The position numbers and the translations under genes are program-made. 64,000 bases of DNA, taken from the NCBI GenBank assembly GCA_029959295.1, contig JASCOH010000001.1, positions 744,001-808,000 on the forward strand, read 5' to 3'. This DNA comes from Flavobacteriaceae bacterium PS02334 (lineage in GTDB: Bacteria > Bacteroidota > Bacteroidia > Flavobacteriales > Flavobacteriaceae). Of this stretch, positions 1-8,868 are shown piece after piece; position 1 is the stretch's first letter, and each line of letters starts with the position of its first letter. The notes beneath the pieces are model-generated. The model was given only the letters and a program-made list of their open reading frames with translations, ran no database searches and was not told where the DNA came from.

Positions 1-200
1 AAAAATGGCTAGAACACCATCATCCAAAAACCAAGGAAGAATGGGTGAAAATTTTCAAGAAAACTTTCAAATTTACTGGTGGAGAAATCGTAAATGAATT
101 CTTGATGAGCATTGGTTATTTAAATGGAGCGCATTCTCAAAATTGTTCAGTTCAAGAAAAAATAATGGAACAAAAGCCAATGTGGCTTACTGAAAAATAA
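1..200 (+). CDS. tag: DNA-3-methyladenine glycosylase I, C-terminal part (partial)
   Basis: Open frame entering from the left edge (codons in frame with base 3) and ending in TAA at 198-200. The visible 65 residues match the C-terminus of the Tag family of base-excision repair glycosylases, which remove 3-methyladenine from alkylated DNA. The stretch FTGGEIVNEFLMSIGYLNG is the family's conserved helix and loop. The HSQNC that follows keeps the His-x3-Cys spacing that, with a Cys and a His near the missing N-terminus, forms the zinc snap of E. coli Tag. The N-terminus lies outside the window. The MazG-like gene starts only 3 bp downstream, so the two are probably co-transcribed. Confidence 0.85.
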   Translation, partial: KWLEHHHPKTKEEWVKIFKKTFKFTGGEIVNEFLMSIGYLNGAHSQNCSVQEKIMEQKPMWLTEK

Positions 201-203
201 ACT

Positions 204-521
204 ATGGATTTTAAAGAAATAGAAGAACGCTCGCTAAAAATAAGGACAAAATATCACGAATTAGAGAAGCAATACCATGGAAGCGAATGGTCAGTGGAAG
301 AAGATGCTTTGGCATTTTTAACAGATGCAGGTTTGGTAGGAAGATATACAATGTCACAACAAGGACGCTGGCCTAAATCAGATGAAAACAATGCGGAACT
401 GAAACATAAATTAGGAGAAAGCATTTGGTGGCTGATCGTTTTGGCAAACCGAATGGATATTAATATTGAAGAATCTTTGGATGGATTTTTAAGCAGAACT
501 GAAACATTATTAGAAAAATAG
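204..521 (+). CDS. MazG-like nucleotide pyrophosphohydrolase
   Basis: A 105-residue all-alpha protein resembling the MazG/NTP-PPase superfamily, which hydrolyses (often damaged or non-canonical) NTPs to NMP and pyrophosphate. Acidic clusters expected for Mg binding are visible as EERS and EEDAL in the N-terminal half and as ELKHKLGESIWWLIVLANRM followed by EESL in the C-terminal half, the latter typical of short MazG proteins. It starts 3 bp after the tag stop codon, so a joint role in limiting nucleotide or DNA damage is plausible but inferred. A strong hairpin terminator follows. Substrate cannot be deduced from sequence. Confidence 0.72.
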   Translation: MDFKEIEERSLKIRTKYHELEKQYHGSEWSVEEDALAFLTDAGLVGRYTMSQQGRWPKSDENNAELKHKLGESIWWLIVLANRMDINIEESLDGFLSRTETLLEK

Positions 522-532
522 AAACAAAAAAA

Positions 533-560
533 ACTCCCGATCTTCATCGGGAGTTTTTTA
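533..560. terminator. Bidirectional Rho-independent terminator
   Basis: Perfect 9-bp stem ACTCCCGAT/ATCGGGAGT (533-541, 546-554) with a CTTC loop, preceded by an A run and followed by a T run. It sits between the convergent MazG-like gene and acn and can serve both strands. Confidence 0.9.
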
Positions 561-577
561 TATAAAGAGGAAATCAA

Positions 578-2845
578 TTATGCGTTTCCTGCTGCCGCAA
601 TCAAGTTCAATGCTGAACCAGCCACGAACCAGCCAATTTGTCCTTCATTGTAAGTGTGGTTTGCCATAATGATATCTTTAGTTCCATCTGCGTGAACGAA
701 TTCTAAAGTCAAAGGTTTTCCAACTGCAAATTCTGTCAAATCAGTGAAGTTGATAGTGTCATCTTCTTGGATCAAATCATAATCAGCTTCGTTAGCAAAA
801 GTCAAACCTAGCAATCCTTGCTTTTTCAAGTTCGTTTCGTGGATACGAGCGAAAGATTTTACTAGAACTGCTTTCACACCCAAGTGACGTGGCTCCATTG
901 CCGCATGCTCACGAGAAGAACCTTCTCCATAGTTATGGTCACCCACAACCACAGTTGGAACTCCTGCCGCTTTGTATTCTCTTTGAACCGCCGGAACTGC
1001 ATCATATTTGCCAGTCAATTGGTTTTTCACAGAGTTTGCTTTTTGGTTGAATGCGTTGATCGCACCAATAAGCATATTGTTTGAAATATTATCTAAATGG
1101 CCACGGAAACGCAACCAAGGTCCAGCCATAGAAATATGGTCAGTAGTACATTTTCCGAAAGCTTTGATCAATAATTTTGCACCAGTAATATTTTTTCCGT
1201 CCCAAGGTTGGAAAGGAGCCAATAATTGAAGTCTTTCAGATGTAGGGCTTACCACAACCTGAACTCCTGAACCGTCAGCAGATGGCGCTTGGAAACCTGG
1301 GTCTTCAGCATCAAATCCTTTTGGAGGCAATTCATTTCCTGTTGGTTCGTCTAGCATCACTTCTTCTCCATCCTCGTTGATCAATTTATCAGTCAATGGA
1401 TTGAAGCTCAAGTCTCCAGCGATTGCCAAAGCAGTCACCAATTCAGGAGAACCTACGAATGCTAAAGTATTTGGATTACCGTCAGCACGTTTTGAGAAGT
1501 TTCTGTTGAACGAGTGAACGATTGTATTTCTTTCTTCTTTTTCAGCACCTTCTCTGTCCCACATACCGATACATGGTCCGCAAGCATTTGCGAAAACTGT
1601 CGCTCCAATTTTATCAAAAGTATCAATAAAACCATCACGCTCAATAGTATAACGAACTACTTCAGAACCTGGAGTAATTGTAAATTGTGCTTTAGTTTTT
1701 AATTTTTTATCAGAAACTTGTTTTGCTAAAGAAGCTGCACGAGCGATATCTTCGTAAGATGAATTCGTACAAGATCCGATCAAACCAACTTGAATTTGCA
1801 ATGGCCAGTTATTTTTGATAGCTTCTTCTTTCATTTTAGAAATTGGAGTAGCTAAATCTGGAGTAAAAGGACCATTCAAATGTGGTTCTAATTCAGAAAG
1901 ATTGATTTCGATAACTTGGTCAAAATATTGTTCTGGATTTGCGTAAACTTCATCATCACCAGTCAAATAAGGAGCAATTGCATCAGCTGCATCAGCAACA
2001 TCAGCTCTATTTGTAGATTTTAAATAACGACGCATTGAATCGTCATAGCCGAAAGTTGAAGTCGTTGCTCCAATTTCAGCACCCATATTACAGATAGTTC
2101 CTTTTCCTGTACAAGACATAGAAGTTGCACCTTCGCCAAAATATTCAACGATTGCACCAGTTCCTCCTTTTACAGTAAGAATTCCTGCTACTTTCAAGAT
2201 AACGTCTTTTGGAGCTGTCCATCCTGATAATTTTCCTGTCAATTTAATTCCTATCAATTTTGGAAATTTCAATTCCCACGCCATTCCAGACATTACGTCA
2301 ACAGCATCAGCACCACCAACACCAATAGCAAGCATTCCTAAACCACCAGCATTTACGGTGTGGGAGTCAGTACCAATCATCATTCCGCCAGGGAAAGCGT
2401 AATTTTCAAGAACCACTTGGTGGATAATTCCAGCACCTGGTCCCCAGAAACCGATTCCGTATTTGTCAGAAACTGAAGAAAGGAAATCAAAAACCTCGTT
2501 GCTTTGTGTTTTTGCTCTCGCCAAATCGGTTGCAGCATCTACTTTCGCTTGAATCAAGTGGTCACAGTGAACCGTTGTCGGAACTGCCACTTTTGGTTTT
2601 CCAGCGTGCATAAATTGCAAAAGCGCCATTTGAGCCGTTGCATCTTGGCAGGCAACTCTATCTGGAGCGAAATCAACATAATCCTTTCCTCTAGTGAAAG
2701 CCTGCGTCGGGTTTCCTTCCCAAAGGTGAGCGTATAAAATCTTTTCAGAAAGCGTAAGCGGACGACCTACTAACTCGCGTGCTTTGTCAACACGTTCTGC
2801 CATAGTACCGTATGCTTTTTTAATCATTTCAATATCAAAAGCCAT
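578..2845 (-). CDS. acn: Aconitate hydratase (mitochondrial-type aconitase)
   Basis: A 755-residue TCA-cycle enzyme converting citrate to isocitrate through cis-aconitate with a [4Fe-4S] cluster. Length and sequence match the mitochondrial-type aconitases used by Bacteroidetes rather than the ~890-residue AcnA/IRP type. Cluster cysteines are visible in GSCTNSS (near residue 357) and in ACGPCIG (two Cys near 421-424). Substrate-binding motifs such as GTDSHT and the C-terminal swivelling domain with [11 protein letters not shown] are intact. Transcribed alone: a terminator lies at its 3' end, and about 280 bp with a -7 box precede it. Confidence 0.96.
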   Translation of the reverse strand: MAFDIEMIKKAYGTMAERVDKARELVGRPLTLSEKILYAHLWEGNPTQAFTRGKDYVDFAPDRVACQDATAQMALLQFMHAGKPKVAVPTTVHCDHLIQAKVDAATDLARAKTQSNEVFDFLSSVSDKYGIGFWGPGAGIIHQVVLENYAFPGGMMIGTDSHTVNAGGLGMLAIGVGGADAVDVMSGMAWELKFPKLIGIKLTGKLSGWTAPKDVILKVAGILTVKGGTGAIVEYFGEGATSMSCTGKGTICNMGAEIGATTSTFGYDDSMRRYLKSTNRADVADAADAIAPYLTGDDEVYANPEQYFDQVIEINLSELEPHLNGPFTPDLATPISKMKEEAIKNNWPLQIQVGLIGSCTNSSYEDIARAASLAKQVSDKKLKTKAQFTITPGSEVVRYTIERDGFIDTFDKIGATVFANACGPCIGMWDREGAEKEERNTIVHSFNRNFSKRADGNPNTLAFVGSPELVTALAIAGDLSFNPLTDKLINEDGEEVMLDEPTGNELPPKGFDAEDPGFQAPSADGSGVQVVVSPTSERLQLLAPFQPWDGKNITGAKLLIKAFGKCTTDHISMAGPWLRFRGHLDNISNNMLIGAINAFNQKANSVKNQLTGKYDAVPAVQREYKAAGVPTVVVGDHNYGEGSSREHAAMEPRHLGVKAVLVKSFARIHETNLKKQGLLGLTFANEADYDLIQEDDTINFTDLTEFAVGKPLTLEFVHADGTKDIIMANHTYNEGQIGWFVAGSALNLIAAAGNA

Positions 2846-2893
2846 AATCGTAAGTCTATTTGTTTATTATTTTAGTTTGTTTATTTTGCTTTG

Positions 2894-2901
2894 CAAATTT
2901 A
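2894..2901 (-). promoter_or_regulatory. -7 promoter box of acn
   Basis: TAAATTTG on the minus strand matches the Bacteroidetes -7 consensus TAnnTTTG. It lies about 50 nt upstream of the acn ATG. No clear -33 TTG is seen at the usual distance, so this is supported by one element only. Confidence 0.4.
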
Positions 2902-3076
2902 CGCAATTCCATTCGTACTTGAAATATTTTTAATAAAAGCCTTCTTTCAAAAGATTATTATTCCCAAAATCTTAATTTTAATGATTATTATTAAATTATA
3001 ATCGAAAATAAATTAAATTTTTCCGTTTTTGTTAATTTAAAAAACTTTTTTTGTCAAATTCGGAATTTAGAAGGCA

Positions 3077-3107
3077 CAAAAAAAGGCTCTTTGAATTAAG
3101 AACCTTT
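3077..3107 (-). terminator. Terminator of the moxR transcript
   Basis: Minus-strand hairpin AAAGGTTCTT/AAGAGCCTTT (3107-3098, 3091-3082). One pair is a U-G wobble on this strand only. It is followed by a T run and lies 22 bp past the moxR stop codon. Confidence 0.75.
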
Positions 3108-3129
3108 CTAAATTAGAATATGTGGGCGA

Positions 3130-4083
3130 TTAGAACAATTTTTCGATAATTTTTTCTTCTGTAATTCCTTCGGCATCGGCTTTATAATTCTTGATAATTC
3201 TGTGACGAAGAATTCCAATTGCCACTGCTTTTACGTCTTCAATATCTGGAGAAAATTTTCCCTTGAAAGCGGCATGCGCTTTGGCCGCCAAAATCAAATT
3301 TTGCGAAGCTCTCGGGCCTGCACCCCAATCTAAATAATTCTTTACGAATTCGTTTGAAAGCGGATTGTCAGGACGTGTTTTGCTTACCAAAGTAACGCCA
3401 TATTCCACTACATTATCAGCTACTGGAATACGGCGGATCAAATGCTGGAAATCAATAATTTCTTGTGCCGTAAACAAGGGATTTATTTTTTCTGTTGTAT
3501 CAGAAGTCGTGCTCTTTACCACTTGAACTTCCTCTGCAAAAGAAGGATAATCTAATTTTATGGCAAACATAAAACGGTCTAATTGGGCTTCTGGCAAAGG
3601 ATAAGTTCCTTCTTGCTCAATTGGGTTTTGTGTTGCCAGAACAAAATAAGGCAAAGATAATTTATAGTGCTGTCCGGCGATTGTAACCGCTCTTTCTTGC
3701 ATGGCTTCCAAAAGTGCGGCTTGTGTTTTTGGCGGCGTTCGGTTGATCTCGTCAGCAAGAATTATGTTAGAGAAAATCGGTCCTTTTATGAATTTAAACT
3801 GTCTGTTTTCATCTAGAATTTCGCTTCCCAAAATGTCTGACGGCATCAAGTCTGGCGTAAACTGAATTCTTTTGAAATCTAATCCTAAAGCTTGCGCAAT
3901 TGTGTTTACCATCAAGGTTTTTGCCAATCCGGGAACGCCTACCAAAAGTGCGTGCCCGCCTGAAAAAATACTCAGCAAGATTTGGTCAACGACTACTTCT
4001 TGGCCAATGATTATTTTTGAAATTTCTTTTTTCAGTTCGATTCTCTTCTGAACCAAATTTTGTATTGCTGCAACGTCTGACAT
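3130..4083 (-). CDS. MoxR-family AAA+ ATPase
   Basis: A 317-residue MoxR-type AAA+ ATPase, a family of chaperone-like ATPases that assist maturation of protein complexes, often with von Willebrand A (DUF58/BatA) partners. Walker A is GVPGLAKT (residues 49-56) and Walker B is LADEIN (109-114). The family signature RTPPKTQAALLEAMQE follows, with ATQNP as sensor 1. No DUF58 or VWA gene is adjacent, unlike the usual moxR locus, so its client is unknown. It is the last gene downstream of three peptidyl-prolyl isomerase-type genes on the same strand, separated from them by 188 bp holding a dispersed repeat. Confidence 0.9.
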   Translation of the reverse strand: MSDVAAIQNLVQKRIELKKEISKIIIGQEVVVDQILLSIFSGGHALLVGVPGLAKTLMVNTIAQALGLDFKRIQFTPDLMPSDILGSEILDENRQFKFIKGPIFSNIILADEINRTPPKTQAALLEAMQERAVTIAGQHYKLSLPYFVLATQNPIEQEGTYPLPEAQLDRFMFAIKLDYPSFAEEVQVVKSTTSDTTEKINPLFTAQEIIDFQHLIRRIPVADNVVEYGVTLVSKTRPDNPLSNEFVKNYLDWGAGPRASQNLILAAKAHAAFKGKFSPDIEDVKAVAIGILRHRIIKNYKADAEGITEEKIIEKLF

Positions 4084-4157
4084 TCGATGAAATTTATTTA
4101 TTCTGGTTTATAGACATTTGTTCTCAACTTGCCAAATATTCTGATAGTTTCTCTCCT

Positions 4158-4269
4158 AGCCCCGACTGGGGGGAAGAGCATTTTTATGCCGCTTTTTCAG
4201 CGGATAAAAATCTCTGGAAGGAAAGGCGGGAAAATGGATGGCTGAAAAAGCCCGGCCATTCGCTTCAAA
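4158..4269. repeat. Dispersed structured intergenic element, copy A
   Basis: A 112-bp tract starting AGCCCCGA and ending ATTCGCTTCAAA, immediately past the surA stop codon. It aligns over its whole length with 14328-14437. Both contain a central hairpin; here the stem is ATTTTTAT plus CCGCT pairing with AGCGG plus ATAAAAAT (4180-4211), with one bulged G. Shared blocks are the start, GGAA-GGAAAGCGGGAA-like middle and CTGAAAA-GCCCG before the end. From memory, similar sequences recur between genes in other flavobacterial genomes; I cannot verify this here. Confidence 0.7.
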
Positions 4270-4271
4270 AA

Positions 4272-5678
4272 TTATTTCTTGATCCAATTGTTCGCAAAAG
4301 CACAGTCTCTGTATTCGCCGTTGACTTTAACGTAAGTTTCCTTAATTTTTTCGTTCGTCCAGTCACCGATAGTTTTGATCTGTTTTTCAGTCTCGGCCAA
4401 TTTTTTAATTTTCAAGTAATCCTGCGCATAATCAGCTGTGTGGGCGTCATAACGTTTTGTTACTGTAATAATTTTATACGTTTTTCTGCCCAAACGATCT
4501 TCGTCAACAACTGGCTGCGTCACTTGTCCTTCTTTCAACTCTGAAACCTGAACATATAAATTCGGGTCCATTTTTGTCAATTCAAAACGAGGATCTAGTG
4601 TTTTTGGGTTCATCAGCGTTCCTCCATTTGCACGAGTTTCTTTTTCATCAGAAGAGTTTCTTGCAGCATCCGCAAAAGAAATATCTCCGTTTATGATTTT
4701 ATTTCTAATTCCAACAATCTCATCTTTAGCTTCTTGCAACGAAGCATCAGAAATTTTAGGAATCAAAAGTATGTGTCTCAAATCTACATCTTGACCGCGA
4801 ATTTTTTCAACTTGAATAATATGGTAGCCATATTCTGTTTCAAAAGGCTCTGAAATCTGTCCTTCTTCAAGGCTGAAAGCTCTGTCTTTAAACTCTTTTA
4901 CAAGCGGTGACTTTCTGTTCACACGCATGAAACCTCCGTTTGATTTTGTTCCTTCATCTTTTGAATAAAGTACGGCTTTACTGAAAAAACTTCCGTTTCC
5001 GGCGAGAACATCGGTTCTGAATTCGTTGAGCCTGTCAATGACTTTTTGCTTTTCTTCTTTGGTAACTTCTGGATTTATTACGATTTGAGCCACTTCAATT
5101 TCAGCTCCGAATTGCGGCAATTCTTCTTTAGGAAATTTTCTAAAAAAAGTTCTTACTTCTTCAGGCGTAACTTCCACTTCATCAATAATTTTGTTACGCA
5201 TTTCTGTCGTAAGCTTGTTCATTTTAAGGATGTCAGAAAAATAAGTTCTGAATTCTTCTTCAGACGATTTATTGTAATATTTCAGTAACTTTTCCATCGA
5301 ACCAATTTGTTCTACCATCGCATCGATTCTTTCTTGCATCATCGAATTGATTTCTGCATCTTTAACCACGATACTGTCTTGAACGGCTTGGTGCGCGAAC
5401 AATTTGTCTTCCATAAGTTTCCCCAGCAACTGGCATCTTGTGATGTCTTTTACCGAATTTCCTTGGCTTGACAGCTCAATTAGAGAAATATCAATATCCG
5501 AATCTAAAACTACATAGTCACCAACAACCGCAATCACGCCATCAATTTTAAGCCTGTTGCTGACCGGTTTTGGAGTAGCAGTTTTAACGCTGTCTTCCTG
5601 AATAGCTTGCTGTGCATTTGCTGTTGTAAAAGCGGCAAATCCTAAAATCAGGAAGGCGTTTTTAATTATAGATTTCAT
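4272..5678 (-). CDS. SurA-like periplasmic peptidyl-prolyl isomerase
   Basis: A SurA-type periplasmic chaperone/parvulin of about 468 residues. The ATG at 5678 is preferred over 5720 because it starts directly at a signal peptide (MKSIIKNAFLILGFAAF, cleaved after ANA). A SurA N-terminal chaperone domain follows (LKIDGVIAVVGDYVVLDSDI), then two PpiC/parvulin domains, roughly residues 190-290 and 300-410. Each has the family ending with G-Y-H-I-I-Q or a diverged version. It overlaps the upstream lipoprotein gene by 17 bp and is third in the operon. The expected role is escorting outer-membrane proteins to the BAM machinery; the role here is inferred from family. Confidence 0.9.
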   Translation of the reverse strand: MKSIIKNAFLILGFAAFTTANAQQAIQEDSVKTATPKPVSNRLKIDGVIAVVGDYVVLDSDIDISLIELSSQGNSVKDITRCQLLGKLMEDKLFAHQAVQDSIVVKDAEINSMMQERIDAMVEQIGSMEKLLKYYNKSSEEEFRTYFSDILKMNKLTTEMRNKIIDEVEVTPEEVRTFFRKFPKEELPQFGAEIEVAQIVINPEVTKEEKQKVIDRLNEFRTDVLAGNGSFFSKAVLYSKDEGTKSNGGFMRVNRKSPLVKEFKDRAFSLEEGQISEPFETEYGYHIIQVEKIRGQDVDLRHILLIPKISDASLQEAKDEIVGIRNKIINGDISFADAARNSSDEKETRANGGTLMNPKTLDPRFELTKMDPNLYVQVSELKEGQVTQPVVDEDRLGRKTYKIITVTKRYDAHTADYAQDYLKIKKLAETEKQIKTIGDWTNEKIKETYVKVNGEYRDCAFANNWIKK

Positions 5679-6513
5679 ATTTCTTACTTTTAATGGCATC
5701 ATCTGTAATGTCTTTTTCAAATTTTTTGATTAACTCTAATTTTCTTTTGTTCAAAATTACTTGCCTTAACGTAGGCTTCACGTATTGAAATGGGCTGACT
5801 TGCTTATCATCAAGCACATTTGTCACTTTCACTAAATAGACATCGGTCGAATCCTTTTTTTCAATAGCTTTCCCTGAGGAAATAAATTCTGTTCTATTTT
5901 CTGGATTTATAAACGGCAACTTTCTATAAATCTGATTCATTTCTACCCAAACAGAATCATTGAGCACGAAACTCTTGAACTGCATGCTGTAAGTTTCCCA
6001 GAATTTTTTATCTGATTTTCTGTAATCAAAAAATTTGCTTCTGATAGTCTGAAATTTAGGATGGTCTTTTGGCAAATGTATGTAACGTAATTTAACCAAA
6101 GTTCCATTCGTCCTAAAATTCTCTTTATTCTCTTTATAATAAGCGCTGAGTTCTTCCTCAGAAACTGCGGTATCAACGGTTGTTCTGACAATTTCTTCAA
6201 TATAGCCTTTTGTATATAATTCGATTTTATACTGCTTAATCAAATTATCATATTCCAACTGCTTTTCGGCACTCAGATTTATTTCGGCAGCGCTTGTCAA
6301 TAATTTCTGCGAAGCCCATCGGTCAATAAAATTTCTTATGATGACCAAACTATCTTCTTTTGGAGTTCCCGAAGGCACAAGATCTTTGACATCTTCACGA
6401 AAAAGATAAGAATCGTTAACCCTCGCGATTGCTTGCGGTTTTGCTTCAGGCGTAAAAAAATTGCAGGAAAAAACCAAAAACGGCAAAAGAAGTAGGACTG
6501 CGCTTTTTGTCAT
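5662..6513 (-). CDS. SurA/PpiC-like lipoprotein lacking a clear catalytic parvulin domain
   Basis: A 283-residue lipoprotein: signal MTKSAVLLLLPFLVFSC with the lipobox Cys at residue 17. The next part (IARVNDSYLFREDVKDL) resembles the SurA/PpiC N-terminal chaperone domain. The C-terminal half keeps the secondary-structure rhythm of a parvulin (LRYIHLPKD, VYLVKVTNVL) but I cannot find the usual GGxxG or GYHIIKV motifs, so it is probably a chaperone without isomerase activity. Start and stop overlap the neighbouring genes, indicating translational coupling. Confidence 0.72.
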   Translation of the reverse strand: MTKSAVLLLLPFLVFSCNFFTPEAKPQAIARVNDSYLFREDVKDLVPSGTPKEDSLVIIRNFIDRWASQKLLTSAAEINLSAEKQLEYDNLIKQYKIELYTKGYIEEIVRTTVDTAVSEEELSAYYKENKENFRTNGTLVKLRYIHLPKDHPKFQTIRSKFFDYRKSDKKFWETYSMQFKSFVLNDSVWVEMNQIYRKLPFINPENRTEFISSGKAIEKKDSTDVYLVKVTNVLDDKQVSPFQYVKPTLRQVILNKRKLELIKKFEKDITDDAIKSKKYEIYN

Positions 6514-8483
6514 TAGGGCTTAATCTGCTTTTTTACTTTTTCAAAAACAGGCTGATTTACGCTGATTTTGAATTCTTGCTTCAAATCACTAACCCATTTT
6601 TCTTCTAAATATTGCTGATAATCATTAATTACTTTTCCTTTTGCTTCGTCCAATGTTTTTGGAGCCGTTTCCATGTGCTTGTTGATTTTCATTACGAAAT
6701 AGTAATCGCCTTCTTTAACAACCTCAGAAATTCCGTTTTCTTTTTTACCTTTTGGCAAAGCATCACTGTTTTCATCAAAGATTCCTTCATTTGCAATAAT
6801 ATCTACCGCCCCTTTTACATTTAATTTTTCTTTAATGTAATCAGCAGATTTTCCTTGTTTCAAAAATTTCTGCGCTTTTTTAGCAACATCTTGTTTTGTA
6901 GAAGAAAAAACTTGAGCATCTACTCTATTTCCCCATTTGTAATTTGCCTTGTGCGCTTCATAGAAATTCTGAAGTCCGATCGTATCTGTTTTCGCTTTCT
7001 CCCAGATTTCTTTTTCCATAAGATCGAAAAGCAAAAGTCCATCACGATATTCGTCCATTACAGCTGCGAATTCTGGAAATTCATTTTCCAAATTGTCATT
7101 GTAATATTCGTTTAATTTTTCATCAGCAAAATCTTCATATTTCTTGTCAACCAATTTTTTAATCGGCTTGATTTTATTTTCTGATTTTTGCTGTACGTTC
7201 AAGTAATTTAAGAAATCAGTTCCGGTAATTGCTTTTTTGCCGTTGATTGTAAACAAAGTCCCGTCAAATGGTTTTGTGCTTTGTGGCAATGCCCATTCGC
7301 TTGTGTAAAATTTATCTGTAACTGTTTTTGCAGCAACTGCATATAATTTTTCATTTCTTTTTAATGGATATTTTTTTCTAAGTTTTTCAGTAACAGAATT
7401 CGTAATAAGTCTTGAACGCTCGTCACGGCTTACTTTATTCTCTAATTCTGACTGCATTTCTTCTAAAGTTTTTACAGGATATTTCTCAACTAGCTTGATA
7501 ATATGCCATCCAAAACTGCTTTCAACTGGCGCTGAATAATCATTTGGATTTTTCAAGTCAAACGCAGCATTTTCAAATTCTTCAGAACTTAATTGGCCTG
7601 CGCCAAAACGATTCATCACACCGCCTTTTGTAGCAGAAGATTTATCTTGTGAAAATTGCTTAGCAAGGCTTTCGAAATTCTCGCCCTGTTGCAATTTTGT
7701 ATAAATATCTTGGATTGTTTTTTTAGCTTTTTCAGTCTCTTCTGGATTTTGATTTTGAGGTTTTAAAATCATGATGTGGGCCACGCTAAGTTCGCCACGA
7801 TTTTCTCTCACATCTTCTACCTTAATTATATGGTATCCAAAACGTGTTCTTGTAATTTTTGAGACTTGCCCTTTTGGAGTATTGTAAGCAGCCGTCTCAA
7901 ATGGATAAACCATACGGAAAGCTGAAAAATAACCAAGCTCACCTTTATTTTCTTTTGCAGAAGGATCTTCAGAATATTTAACCGCCAGATCAGCAAAATT
8001 TTCACCATTTGCAGCTTTAGCTCTAACTTCTTCTGCTTTTTTATAAGCTTTTAAAGTATCAGCCGGCGAAGCATTTTCATCAACTAAAAATAAAATATGC
8101 GATGCCTTGATTTCTTTCAAATAGCGCTCATAACCTTCCTGAACAAGTTCTTTGGTTACTTTAGAATCGGTAAGGTAATTTTTTGAAAGCTGTCCTCTGT
8201 ATGATTTTAATTCGGCCTGATAATTTTTTCCTTCTTGAAGTCCAAGCTTATTAGCCTTATTGATTTTCAACTTATAGCCAACAAATAAATCAAGATATTG
8301 ATTTAAATCTTTTTGAGATTCGTCTTTAACCAAATCAATATTCTTATTATAAACCCTTGTAAATTCGTCAGTATAATAGGGTTTGTCATCAATGGTAAAT
8401 AAAACTTCCTTGTTTGCATTTTGTGCCATTCCGGCAAAATTTACTGAAAGCAGTATTCCGAAGAACAATTGTTTTAATTTCAT
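6513..8483 (-). CDS. Periplasmic peptidyl-prolyl cis-trans isomerase with two PpiC domains
   Basis: A 656-residue secreted protein (signal peptide ending AGMAQ) with two clear parvulin domains. The first begins KASHILFLVDE and ends RFGYHIIKVEDV (about residues 130-230). The second begins VAHIMILKP and ends SFGWHIIKLVE (about 235-340). A long C-terminal region follows (350-656), probably a third, diverged PpiC-like plus helical chaperone module (VAKKAQKFLKQGKSADYI). First gene of the three-gene isomerase operon, with a good promoter upstream. Probable function is periplasmic folding of outer-membrane and secreted proteins. Confidence 0.9.
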   Translation of the reverse strand: MKLKQLFFGILLSVNFAGMAQNANKEVLFTIDDKPYYTDEFTRVYNKNIDLVKDESQKDLNQYLDLFVGYKLKINKANKLGLQEGKNYQAELKSYRGQLSKNYLTDSKVTKELVQEGYERYLKEIKASHILFLVDENASPADTLKAYKKAEEVRAKAANGENFADLAVKYSEDPSAKENKGELGYFSAFRMVYPFETAAYNTPKGQVSKITRTRFGYHIIKVEDVRENRGELSVAHIMILKPQNQNPEETEKAKKTIQDIYTKLQQGENFESLAKQFSQDKSSATKGGVMNRFGAGQLSSEEFENAAFDLKNPNDYSAPVESSFGWHIIKLVEKYPVKTLEEMQSELENKVSRDERSRLITNSVTEKLRKKYPLKRNEKLYAVAAKTVTDKFYTSEWALPQSTKPFDGTLFTINGKKAITGTDFLNYLNVQQKSENKIKPIKKLVDKKYEDFADEKLNEYYNDNLENEFPEFAAVMDEYRDGLLLFDLMEKEIWEKAKTDTIGLQNFYEAHKANYKWGNRVDAQVFSSTKQDVAKKAQKFLKQGKSADYIKEKLNVKGAVDIIANEGIFDENSDALPKGKKENGISEVVKEGDYYFVMKINKHMETAPKTLDEAKGKVINDYQQYLEEKWVSDLKQEFKISVNQPVFEKVKKQIKP

Positions 8484-8533
8484 TATTTAAAAAATATAAA
8501 GTGAAAAAATTTTAGGGTATAAAATGCAATCAA

Positions 8534-8563
8534 CAAAAATAGCAATTCAATTGCATTATACAA
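8534..8563 (-). promoter_or_regulatory. Promoter of the parvulin operon (full -33/-7 match)
   Basis: On the minus strand TTG (8563-8561), 19 bp spacer, then TATTTTTG (8541-8534). This fits both parts of the Bacteroidetes consensus TTG-N17-23-TAnnTTTG and lies about 50 nt upstream of the first isomerase gene. Confidence 0.65.
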
Positions 8564-8590
8564 CTATACGCCTTACTATTAACAAAAATT

Positions 8591-8627
8591 TATTTAAAAA
8601 GAAACGGCTCCAAGATCTGGAGCCGTT
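8591..8627 (-). terminator. Orphan Rho-independent terminator
   Basis: Perfect 10-bp GC-containing stem (8603-8612/8618-8627) with a 5-nt loop. The T-rich tail is on the minus strand only. No annotated gene precedes it in that direction. Confidence 0.7.
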
Positions 8628-8730
8628 ATAATAAAAATGCATGTAGCATTTTATACTGGGAGGGGGTTTTAAGTGTATCATAGTATTTCCCCAAATCTAA
8701 AAACATCAAAAAGAGTTCCCTCCCAAAAAG
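8603..8730 (-). ncRNA. Candidate structured small RNA ending in an orphan terminator
   Basis: Read on the minus strand: TGGGAGGG (8725-8718) pairs with CCCTCCCA (8664-8657), next a hairpin AAAATGC/GCATTTT (8652-8646, 8640-8634), then a 10-bp terminator stem AACGGCTCCA/TGGAGCCGTT (8627-8618, 8612-8603) with a TTTCTTTTT tail. The only minus gene upstream has its own terminator at 9371-9417, so this one would end a separate transcript. A 22-codon ORF (ATG at 8746, stop at 8678) overlaps; coding is unproven. A TAGATTTG box at 8699-8692 could start an ~85-nt RNA. Confidence 0.4.
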
Positions 8731-8868
8731 AGAAATTGCCTAGCATCAATCTACCACCAATATAACGCAATAAAACAGAACAAGCGTTCTTCTATTTACA
8801 TTCAGCAATTTCAATAATTTCTGTTTTTCAACAGTGTACTAATTTAACATTCTAATTTTCTTTTTTTT

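Noticed and set aside
4017-4544. 175-residue plus-strand ORF covering the moxR/surA junction
   Set aside because: It overlaps two well-supported genes on the other strand and the dispersed element; no homology, composition of an antisense shadow.
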